A stretch of DNA of 39,599 nucleotides from Mesoaciditoga sp. (GTDB lineage: Bacteria > Thermotogota > Thermotogae > Mesoaciditogales > Mesoaciditogaceae). Numbering within the stretch: position 1 is the stretch's first letter; each line of letters starts with the position of its first letter. Under the pieces are notes generated by a model that was not told the origin of the DNA, did no database searches, and was given only the letters and a program-made list of their open reading frames with translations. Location of the stretch: positions 1 through 39,599 of the forward strand of contig WGFY01000048.1 of assembly GCA_015491995.1 (NCBI GenBank), in the 5' to 3' direction. Of this stretch, positions 33,600 to 39,599 are shown piece by piece. The position numbers and the translations under genes were made by a program.

Positions 33600-34775
33600 A
33601 TGAAAATAAATTCTCAAAGCATGAAATTGTTGAACGAACGTTTGATTCTAAAAACTCTTGTTGAAAAAGGATTTCTTACTCGCATAGAGCTTTCTCGAAT
33701 GACGGGGCTAACCCCGAGTACCATAGGGAGGATCATTTACGACCTTGTGAGAATAGGTTTTGTCGAAGAAGGTGATCAAGTACAAACAAGCCCACTTGGC
33801 AGAAAGGCGACAAGCCTGTTCTTGACCAAAAAATTTTGCTCAAGTATCGTCTTCAATGTTGGAGTGGAACAGACGGAAGTGGCAATTGGCTATCTTGACA
33901 AATCGACTAAGAAATTGTACAAATTTTCAACAGGAACACTCTCGAATTTCATAGAACATGTCAATGATTTTTTAGAGTTGATCGGCAAAGAGCAACCAAT
34001 TGATCCAAAACGTACATCTGTTGTTTTTGCATTTCCGGGCATCGTAGATCCTCAAAAAGCTGAGATCATATACGCTCCAAATCTCAATTGGAAAAATGTG
34101 AAGTTACGTGATTTAATCCACTCCCAGCAGCCTATTTTTGCCGATAACGAAGCAAATCTTTCAATACTTGCGGAAAGTGCCGTTTCAAAGGATGTGAAAG
34201 AATCTGAAAACGCCTTTTTTCTTTATGTAAGCCAAGGTATAGGTGGAGGCGTGACAATTAATCATCAAATTTTGAGAGGTGAAAGATTCGCAGGTGCTGA
34301 AGTGGGTCATACAGTTGTTGAAGCAAGATCTGATGTAAGATGCCATTGCGGGAATTATGGATGTCTTGAACGTTTTGCCTCTTTGTTTCTACCTGTTGCT
34401 GAGTATGAGATGAATGGTAAAAAATTGAGTGGAGAGACCCTTGCTGAAAAATTCAATTCGTTGATAAGAATAAACAACTTGGGAGATCAAATGGCAAGAA
34501 AAGCTTTAAAAAACTTTCTCTACTACTTGTCAATAGGCATTATCAACATTGTAAACACTTTCAATCCCAAGATCATCATCATCGGCGGAGATTCCGATTC
34601 GATATGGAAAAACTTCGGCAAAGAGCTGCATGAGAGAGTTTCTGAACGGGTGATGCCAAAAACTTTAGACGGTGTGATTTTTAGAGATACTGTTTTTAGC
34701 GGGAGAAATGCCTCTGTCGTTGGTGGAAACATAATGGCAATAGAGCACACGATAGAAACGTTAAAAGTATCATAA
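33600..34775 (+). CDS. ROK-family transcriptional regulator (XylR/NagC type)
   Basis: 391 aa. Residues 1 to about 75 form a winged helix (LILKTLVEKGFLTRIELSRM, then TGLTPSTIGRIIYDLVRIGF). The rest is the ROK sugar-kinase-like domain with YVSQGIGGGVTINHQILRG, GAEVGHTVVE and the zinc motif CHCGNYGCLE, plus a C-terminal FNPKIIIIGGDSD. Like other ROK repressors it lacks a clean phosphate-binding DxGxT motif (NVGVEQT instead), so it senses rather than phosphorylates sugar. ATG start after AGGGG. It reads into a sugar ABC transporter it probably controls. Confidence 0.9.
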   Translation: MKINSQSMKLLNERLILKTLVEKGFLTRIELSRMTGLTPSTIGRIIYDLVRIGFVEEGDQVQTSPLGRKATSLFLTKKFCSSIVFNVGVEQTEVAIGYLDKSTKKLYKFSTGTLSNFIEHVNDFLELIGKEQPIDPKRTSVVFAFPGIVDPQKAEIIYAPNLNWKNVKLRDLIHSQQPIFADNEANLSILAESAVSKDVKESENAFFLYVSQGIGGGVTINHQILRGERFAGAEVGHTVVEARSDVRCHCGNYGCLERFASLFLPVAEYEMNGKKLSGETLAEKFNSLIRINNLGDQMARKALKNFLYYLSIGIINIVNTFNPKIIIIGGDSDSIWKNFGKELHERVSERVMPKTLDGVIFRDTVFSGRNASVVGGNIMAIEHTIETLKVS

Positions 34776-34781
34776 AATTGA

Positions 34782-34794
34782 CGGCTATTAGCCG
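34782..34794. other. Inverted repeat upstream of the binding-protein gene
   Basis: CGGCTA-T-TAGCCG, a perfect odd palindrome in the 50-bp gap before the binding-protein gene. Its CGGC...GCCG core resembles the CGGC-AAAA-GCCG element upstream of the ROK gene. It may be a ROK operator or a small hairpin. Confidence 0.4.
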
Positions 34795-34826
34795 ATATTT
34801 TCATAAACATCTAAGGAGGGATGGTA

Positions 34827-36092
34827 ATGAAGAAAATAGGAATTCTGTTCGTGATCCTAACACTTGTTGGATCTATCGCAGTTGTTGCAGCACAATTTTC
34901 TATCTACGATTGGTGGACTGCAGGTGGAGAAAAACAAGCCATAACGACTGAGCTTAATTATTTCCATCAACTTTATCCAGAGATCAGAATCGTGCAAAAC
35001 CCGGTCGCAGGTGGCGCAGGCGTTAACATGCAAGCGGCTATTAAATCGTTGATATTCGCTGGTCTTCCGCCAACAACATTTCAAGTACATGCTGGATGGG
35101 AAATGTACCAGTACGCAAGCGCAAAACTTTTGGATCCAATAACCAATTTGTGGCAATCTGAAGGATGGACAAAGGTCTTTCCCAAAAGGATTCAAGAACT
35201 TTGCAGTTATAATGGCAAATTCTACGCTGTTCCAATGGACATTCACAGGGCGAACATGCTTTGGTACAACGTATCTATATTCAAAAAACTTGGATTGAAA
35301 GTGCCGACAACATTTCAAGGCCTTATGAATACGATGAAGAAAATAAAAGCTGCCGGATACACGCCTCTCGCAGTTGGTGATAGAAACCAATGGCCAGCGG
35401 CAATGGTTTTTGAGGAAGGCTTACTTGCCTTATCGGGTCCCAAAACTTATGATGATTTCTTTGAGGGAAAAGTGAATTACTCAAATTCAAAAGTTCAAGA
35501 AGCTCTCAAAGATTTCAGATATATAATGGAGAATTACACAAATGAAAATCACGCCTCTCTTACTTGGGACGGAGCTTGTGGATTGGTGGCAAAAGGTAAA
35601 GCCGCTATGACCATCATGGGTGACTGGGCAAACGGATATTTTATAGCATTAGGCATGAAGCCGAATGTAGATTACGGCGCAATTGCAGTTCCTGGAAGCC
35701 AGGGTGTGTATAATATAGTGATAGATGCTTTCCCGGTACCAGTGGGATTAAAAGGTGCGGCAAAGGATTACGCTTACGATTGGCTCAAAACGATCGCAAC
35801 TGTCAAAGGTCAAGCAATATTCAATCAACTGAAAGGATCTATCCCCGCGAGAACAGACGTTCCAACAACTGGTTTCAATGTAGTTCAAGTCAACAACATG
35901 AAAGAACTCAAAACAGACGTACTTGTCTCTTCAGCAGTTCACGGGAGTGAAGCTCCAGCACCATTCGTTACAGCATGGGAAAACGCGTTGACCGTCGTTC
36001 AGTACCACCCAAGCATGTCAATTGAACAAGCTGTTAACTATCTCAACGCTGTTAATTCTAGATATTTAACTCCTCAAAAGTTAGTTCACTGA
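34827..36092 (+). CDS. Sugar-binding protein of ABC transporter (CUT1 family)
   Basis: 421 aa. Signal peptide at residues 1 to about 22 (ending VVAA before QFSIYDWW); no lipobox Cys. FSIYDWWTAGGEKQA is the first strand, TFQVHAGWEMYQYA and YAVPMDIHRANMLWYN are typical CUT1 ligand-site blocks, and MTIMGDWANGYF is the conserved late motif. The frame also has an ATG at 34821, but it touches the AAGGAGG site; the ATG at 34827 is 7 nt away. Resembles glucose/mannose-type binding proteins, but the ligand is not certain. Confidence 0.9.
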   Translation: MKKIGILFVILTLVGSIAVVAAQFSIYDWWTAGGEKQAITTELNYFHQLYPEIRIVQNPVAGGAGVNMQAAIKSLIFAGLPPTTFQVHAGWEMYQYASAKLLDPITNLWQSEGWTKVFPKRIQELCSYNGKFYAVPMDIHRANMLWYNVSIFKKLGLKVPTTFQGLMNTMKKIKAAGYTPLAVGDRNQWPAAMVFEEGLLALSGPKTYDDFFEGKVNYSNSKVQEALKDFRYIMENYTNENHASLTWDGACGLVAKGKAAMTIMGDWANGYFIALGMKPNVDYGAIAVPGSQGVYNIVIDAFPVPVGLKGAAKDYAYDWLKTIATVKGQAIFNQLKGSIPARTDVPTTGFNVVQVNNMKELKTDVLVSSAVHGSEAPAPFVTAWENALTVVQYHPSMSIEQAVNYLNAVNSRYLTPQKLVH

Positions 36093-36103
36093 GAATTTGA
36101 TAT

Positions 36104-36126
36104 GGGAGGAGAGAATCTCTCCTCCC
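36104..36126 (+). other. Intercistronic stem-loop after the binding-protein gene
   Basis: Perfect 10-bp stem GGGAGGAGAG (36104-36113) / CTCTCCTCCC (36117-36126) with loop AAT, 12 nt past the binding-protein stop and 22 nt before the permease start. Followed by TTTAATCTTT, so partial termination is possible. Confidence 0.8.
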
Positions 36127-36147
36127 TTTAATCTTTGGAGGATCATG

Positions 36148-37023
36148 ATGAACAAGAAATCACTTGTATCGATCGGTTTTATTTTACCTTCAGTTATGCT
36201 GGTTGGAATATTTGTTTACGCATTTATAGGATGGACAGTATCAGTTTCCTTTACAAATTGGAACACGTTGCTACCCAATTGGTCCTTTGCAGGATTCAGT
36301 AACTACTCCTCACTTTTCGTAAATAATCTGAGATTTCGAATGGATCTCATAAACAATTTCACTTTTTTACCATTCTTCGTTTTGGGATCGATGGTACTTG
36401 GTTTCTTTCTCGCATCTTTGCTTAACAAGGGTGTGAAATTCGAGAGTTTTTTCAGGACAGTTTTCCTTCTTCCAATGGCGATATCACTTGTGGTATCCGG
36501 AACTGTTTGGGTGTGGCTTTATGATCCCACGAACGGTGCTGTGGATGCATTTTTAAAATTGATGAGGCTACCCACGATTAATTGGTTGGGAAGTATGTCT
36601 TTTGCCCTTCCAGCCATCATAATAGCAACGATATGGCAATACACCGGTTTTACAACATCGATATACCTTGCCGCCCTGAGAGGCATTCCTAAAGAGATCA
36701 TAGAGGCGGCGAAAATGGATGGGGCTCATGGGTTCAGACTCTATTGGAACATAATAATTCCAATGGTTCAATCATCGACTGTCACCGCCTTTGTGTTGAT
36801 GGTCCAACTTTCTCTGCAGATGTTTGACATCATTTGGGTTATGACATCTGGAGGACCTGCATTTGCAACGGATATGCCAGCTGTTTACATGTTCATAGCC
36901 GCCTTCAAGCAGAATTTCGTTGCTCAAGGTGCGGCAATCGCCGTGATAATTTTCTTGTTAACACTCGCAGTAGTTGTGCCTTATCTTCTTACAGCTGGGA
37001 AAATAACGGAGGAAGAGTCATGA
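36148..37023 (+). CDS. Sugar ABC transporter permease (MalF/CUT1 type)
   Basis: 291 aa, six membrane segments. EAA loop PKEIIEAAKMDGAHGFRLYW (about residues 188-207), then MTSGGPAFATDMPAVYMF, as in MalF-type permeases. The frame is open to 36097 but would pass through the stem-loop. Two adjacent ATGs follow GGAGG; the second (36148, 6 nt spacing) is preferred over the first (36145, 3 nt). ATGA overlap with the next gene. Confidence 0.92.
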   Translation: MNKKSLVSIGFILPSVMLVGIFVYAFIGWTVSVSFTNWNTLLPNWSFAGFSNYSSLFVNNLRFRMDLINNFTFLPFFVLGSMVLGFFLASLLNKGVKFESFFRTVFLLPMAISLVVSGTVWVWLYDPTNGAVDAFLKLMRLPTINWLGSMSFALPAIIIATIWQYTGFTTSIYLAALRGIPKEIIEAAKMDGAHGFRLYWNIIIPMVQSSTVTAFVLMVQLSLQMFDIIWVMTSGGPAFATDMPAVYMFIAAFKQNFVAQGAAIAVIIFLLTLAVVVPYLLTAGKITEEES

Positions 37024-37835
37024 AATTATCAAGAGTTGGAATATACGCAATTTTGATCGTGGCAGCGATGTTTTTCCTTTTTCCAATATATCTATTGGTG
37101 GTCACTTCGCTGAAATCACTTCCAGCGATATATTCAACAAGTTCGTGGAGCTTACCAACTAGCATAGATTGGTCTGGATTTGTAATGGCGTGGCGTGGAT
37201 TAAAACAGGGTTTTATCAACAGTTTTGAGTTCACAATACCGGCTGTTATATTTTCTGTCTTTTTTGGATCGTTAGGAGGGTTTGCCCTGACAAAGATCAA
37301 ATTTAGAGGGGCGAACATGGTTTTTCTCTTCATTTTATTTGGCATGTTTTTGCCATATCAAGTGGTTTTAATACCATTGGTTAAATTCATGGCTTCCGTG
37401 CACCTGTATGGAAGCATATGGTCTCTAATTCTAACGCACACGGCCTATGGCATACCAATAACGACGTTGATCTTTAGAAATTTTTACAGTTCCGTACCCA
37501 TGAGCCTAATAGAAGCTGGAAAAGTTGATGGTGCCAACGTGTGGCAGATATATACAAAAATCATGATACCCATATCCATTCCTGGCATAGTAGTCGCCGT
37601 TATATGGCAGTTCACAAATATATGGAATAATTTTCTCTTTGGTTTAACCCTTGGTTCAATGCCCGATATACGACCTGTAACGGTTATGCTTAACAATCTT
37701 AAAGGCTCAATGATATCACAGTGGAACACATTGATGGCCGGTGCGCTTCTAACAGCTTTGCCAACCATTATCGTTTACCTTATAATGGGAAAGTATTTCG
37801 TTAAAGGATTACTTGGTGGAGCAGTTAAAGGATAA
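37020..37835 (+). CDS. Sugar ABC transporter permease (MalG/CUT1 type)
   Basis: 271 aa, six membrane segments. EAA loop PMSLIEAGKVDGANVWQIYT (about residues 160-179) and the C-terminal KYFVKGLLGGAVKG. ATG at 37020 overlaps the preceding stop (ATGA) and has a GGAGGAAG site. No ATPase gene belongs to this operon; as often with CUT1 systems a shared MsmK-type ATPase elsewhere is expected. Confidence 0.92.
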   Translation: MKLSRVGIYAILIVAAMFFLFPIYLLVVTSLKSLPAIYSTSSWSLPTSIDWSGFVMAWRGLKQGFINSFEFTIPAVIFSVFFGSLGGFALTKIKFRGANMVFLFILFGMFLPYQVVLIPLVKFMASVHLYGSIWSLILTHTAYGIPITTLIFRNFYSSVPMSLIEAGKVDGANVWQIYTKIMIPISIPGIVVAVIWQFTNIWNNFLFGLTLGSMPDIRPVTVMLNNLKGSMISQWNTLMAGALLTALPTIIVYLIMGKYFVKGLLGGAVKG

Positions 37836-37855
37836 CAAGCTACTCTTTCAAAAAC

Positions 37856-38056
37856 GTGAGCTGGGATTATTTTCGCATCACCAGATGAATACCAATTTCC
37901 AACGTTTTGTGTGTTACGCAACCAACCAGAGAATTTGAAAAGCAAATTTTGAGAGACAACACTTTCAACAGCAGCCTTTTGTGCTGGTCATTTAACAGCC
38001 TTCTGTGTGGGTAATTCAACAGTCTTCTGTACGGGCAATTCATGAATTGCCCCTAC
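37856..38056. repeat. Repeat element copy A (long form): body, three 24-bp units, terminal palindrome
   Basis: Body from GTGAGCTGGGATTATTTTC through GAATTTGAAAAGCAAATTTTG, then 24-bp units at 37970-37993, 37994-38017 and 38018-38041 (type aacagccttctgtacgggcaattc, up to 24 bases), ending in the palindrome at 38029-38056, whose core is GGGCAATTCATGAATTGCCC flanked by GTAC/CTAC. The body matches copy D (39394 onward) with divergence. Fills the gap between the ABC operon and the transposase gene. Confidence 0.85.
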
Positions 38057-38060
38057 GAAA

Positions 38061-38690
38061 TCAAAACTCGAGATCAGATCCCAAAGCATTCCTTTTTTGA
38101 AAATTTTTAGGGTTTTCACGATCTAATTCCCATTTCAATGGATTGTTAAATATATATTCTCGAATCTTGTTTAATTCATGTTCTTTACATATGACGTGCT
38201 CATAGTAATTGCGATGCCATACAGCGTTGGTGATACCTTTAAGATGTATGAGTTTTGACACGTTCATCTTAAAAAATCCAACAATTTTGGGTAGCAGCAT
38301 TTTTCTTCTCTCAACTCGACGATTGCGCGCGCTATTTAACGATTTCTGCGTGGATAATCCAACGGCCTTTTGCATGGATAATTCAGTAGCCTTTTGTACG
38401 GGCAATTCATGAATTGCCCCTACGTGTTCATTTATAATTATGATTCCATGAATATGGTTTGGCATTATAACGAATTGATCTAACTCAATATTTTTAAAAT
38501 GTTCTGAAATGGTATCCCATACTTTGAGCACTATTTCCCCATACTCATTCAAAATCATTTTTCCGTCAACAATTTTACCAAAAATTTCTTTTTTCTTATA
38601 CGTACAAATCGTGATGAAATACGCCCCATATTGCGAATAATCGTAATTTTCTAATCTAATGGAATGCCTATATGGAAGTTTATTCTCCAT
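38061..38690 (-). CDS. REP-associated tyrosine transposase (RAYT, Y1/IS200-like HUH family)
   Basis: 209 aa. Starts RHSIRLENYDYSQYGAYFIT with FITICTYKKKEIFG, the usual Y1 N-terminus. The HUH pair is in VIMPNHIHGIII (His79, His81). The catalytic tyrosine is in WHRNYYEHVI (Tyr162 or 163), followed by YIFNNPLKWELD. Single-strand DNA transposases of this type act on REP/BIME-like palindromes. Residues about 90-118 (VGAIHELPVQKATELSMQ, and on to STQKS) are the in-frame translation of repeat copy B. The ATG at 38690, after GGAGGAGAAA, is preferred over 38702. No IS200 ends are seen; it lies among the repeats it probably acts on. Confidence 0.88.
   Translation of the reverse strand: MENKLPYRHSIRLENYDYSQYGAYFITICTYKKKEIFGKIVDGKMILNEYGEIVLKVWDTISEHFKNIELDQFVIMPNHIHGIIIINEHVGAIHELPVQKATELSMQKAVGLSTQKSLNSARNRRVERRKMLLPKIVGFFKMNVSKLIHLKGITNAVWHRNYYEHVICKEHELNKIREYIFNNPLKWELDRENPKNFQKRNALGSDLEF
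38337..38423. repeat. Repeat element copy B, inside the transposase gene
   Basis: Three 24-bp units (38337-38360, 38361-38384, 38385-38408) and the palindrome at 38396-38423, same orientation as copies A, C and D. Because the unit is 24 bp (8 codons), the transposase frame is kept and gains an 8-residue repeat (ELPVQKAT, ELSMQKAV, GLSTQKSL). Confidence 0.88.
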
Positions 38691-38759
38691 TTTCTCCTCC
38701 ATTCAATAAACAAATGTGATTTGCGCCCATGTAATTTGATTATTTTCTGTATCGACATC

Positions 38760-38894
38760 AATGATTTTTCGTTCAGATAATTCAATAACTCTTTGCGTGG
38801 ATAATCCAACAGCCTTCTGTACGGGCAATACAACAGCCTTTTGCATGGATAATTCAGCAGCCTTTTGTACGGGCAATTCATGAATTGCCCCTAC
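38760..38894. repeat. Repeat element copy C, upstream of the transposase gene
   Basis: Five 24-bp units, the first degenerate (38760-38783), then 38784-38807, 38808-38831, 38832-38855 and 38856-38879, ending in the palindrome at 38867-38894. It lies about 70 bp upstream of the transposase start, where it might affect transcription. Confidence 0.88.
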
Positions 38895-38947
38895 GAAATC
38901 AAAAAATAAGAATTCAAAACACAAGACTTGACTTCAAACTTTCTTAT

Positions 38948-38991
38948 CCGACAAGGCCAACAACTCCGTCAACTTTGGGATAGCTCCGACA
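38948..38991. repeat. CCGACAA-type repeat, copy 1
   Basis: 44 bp beginning CCGACAAGGCCAACAACTCC and ending CTCCGACA; 39 of 44 bases match copy 2 (39280-39323) by eye. Made of CCGACAAnn steps plus a TTTGGGA...TCC part. Ends 3 bp before the stop codon end of the winged-helix gene. Confidence 0.85.
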
Positions 38992-38994
38992 AAT

Positions 38995-39234
38995 TCAATC
39001 AATTGAGGACGTATACATTTTTGCCTTACCGGATATTCTGTAAGTTCCGTGACGTTCTATTATCATGCCAAGAGATACAAGTCTACCTAAAGTTGAATAG
39101 GCCGTTGTTCTCTTGATCGAATTTTTATCTAAAATTTTAAGAATATCCTCACGATTCCCAACAAAATCTTTTATAGAGACCAAAGCCTTTTTTTGTATCT
39201 GCGTCAAAGATATATCACTCATGTATTCTTTCAT
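38995..39234 (-). CDS. Small winged-helix-like protein
   Basis: 79 aa. Helices LTQIQKKALVSIKDF, NREDILKILD, SIKRTTAYSTLGRLVSLGM and a wing IIERHGTYRIS follow a winged helix-turn-helix pattern; a MarR-like or Fic-associated wHTH is possible but I cannot name the family. The ATG at 39234 has only a weak GAAAG nearby; the good GAGGTGAT farther upstream (about 39250-39262) belongs to another frame. A second ATG at 39222 is also possible. It could be the surviving domain of a longer protein. Flanked on both sides by copies of the CCGACAA repeat. Confidence 0.55.
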   Translation of the reverse strand: MKEYMSDISLTQIQKKALVSIKDFVGNREDILKILDKNSIKRTTAYSTLGRLVSLGMIIERHGTYRISGKAKMYTSSID

Positions 39235-39279
39235 TATTTTGAAAATTGATTCTTCATCACCTCACTTTATTATAACACT

Positions 39280-39323
39280 CCGACAAGGCCGACAACTCCG
39301 ACAACTTTGGGACAGTCCCGACA
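39280..39323. repeat. CCGACAA-type repeat, copy 2
   Basis: 44 bp beginning CCGACAAGGCCGACAACTCC and ending GTCCCGACA, same orientation as copy 1. Contains GGGA-CAG-TCCC, a small hairpin. Lies upstream of the winged-helix gene. Confidence 0.85.
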
Positions 39324-39393
39324 GTGGCTACGAAATATTTCACCTAACACAAATAATCGTATTCTAAGTTCACTATACCATGCTTAAAAAAAT

Positions 39394-39599
39394 GTGAATT
39401 GGGATCACTTTCACTTCGCCAGAAAGATCAAGATTTTACTTTGAAAAGGGTTATTCGTTTTGCAGGTTGTACAATCCTTCTTCAAGCCAATCAGAAAATT
39501 TGAAAAGCGAATTTTGTGCCATGGCGCTTTCAACAATGGCTTTCTGTGTAGATAATCCAACGGCCTTCTGTACGGGCAATTCATGAATTGCCCCTACGA
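39394..39599. repeat. Repeat element copy D (long form), reaches the window edge
   Basis: Body GTGAATTGGGATCACTTTC through AAATTTGAAAAGCGAATTTTG, matching copy A with divergence, then 24-bp units at 39535-39558 and 39559-39582 and the palindrome at 39570-39597. The end is cut by the window. No gene is supported in 39235-39599. Confidence 0.85.

Noticed and set aside
34857-35390. 177-aa minus-strand frame
   Set aside because: Antisense to a binding-protein gene with a signal peptide and good ribosome site; Cys/His-rich shadow text.
37970-38894. CRISPR array suggested by regularly repeated 24-bp units
   Set aside because: Units are directly tandem with no unique spacers, are degenerate, and end in a palindrome; no cas genes are nearby.

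Overview
The window looks like chromosomal DNA from a member of the Thermotogae (Thermotogota), of moderate to low GC. The evidence is an Omp-alpha-like tether protein beside a beta-barrel porin (a toga-type outer envelope), closely packed operons with 1-4 bp overlaps, many TTG/GTG starts, strong AGGAGG ribosome sites, and several sugar and nucleoside ABC transporters typical of a fermentative heterotroph. The genus cannot be fixed from sequence alone; a deep or mesophilic lineage such as Mesoaciditogales is a guess.

Layout, left to right. (1) 1-2.6 kb, minus: envelope pair, an Omp-alpha-like protein followed by a beta-barrel protein cut by the window edge. (2) 2.6-14.1 kb, minus: a long gene train starting at an extended -10 promoter near 14165. 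It encodes a large membrane protein of unknown function, a BMP-family nucleoside ABC transporter (binding protein, ATPase, two permeases), a helical-repeat protein, an HD-domain protein, DeoC, a stand-alone cyclodeaminase-fold protein, SecG and TyrS. (3) 14.2-16.5 kb, minus: kbl and tdh, threonine to glycine plus acetyl-CoA. (4) 16.8-21.3 kb, minus: LacI regulator, RbsA, RbsC, RbsB, with a clear promoter, an operator at +1 and a terminator. (5) 21.6-30.5 kb, minus: an eight-gene sugar-use operon (FucI/AraA-like isomerase, FGGY kinase, DHDPS-family aldolase, binding protein, two permeases, PfkB kinase, LacI regulator), again with a promoter and a palindromic operator at +1. (6) 30.7-32.2 kb, minus: QueF and a YhhQ-type transporter (queuosine), then tRNA-Gln(TTG). 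(7) 32.3-33.5 kb, plus: the strongest oddity. A promoter, a 19-codon leader peptide rich in tyrosine, and a terminator hairpin form what looks like a classical attenuator, but it now controls a broken chimera: the N-terminal domain of DAHP synthase (aroF) joined to the C-terminal part of 3-dehydroquinate synthase (aroB). (8) 33.6-37.8 kb, plus: ROK regulator and a sugar ABC transporter. (9) 37.8-39.6 kb: a repeat-rich end with a RAYT/Y1 transposase, four copies of a tandem-24-mer plus palindrome element (one of them inside the transposase reading frame), and a small winged-helix gene flanked by two copies of another repeat.

Themes. All four ABC transport operons carry a strong stem-loop at the border between the binding-protein cistron and the next or previous membrane-component cistron, suggesting a general device for making more binding protein than membrane parts. 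Both LacI-controlled operons place a CG-centred palindrome at the predicted transcription start. None of the four binding proteins has a lipobox cysteine, which fits free periplasmic proteins under a toga.
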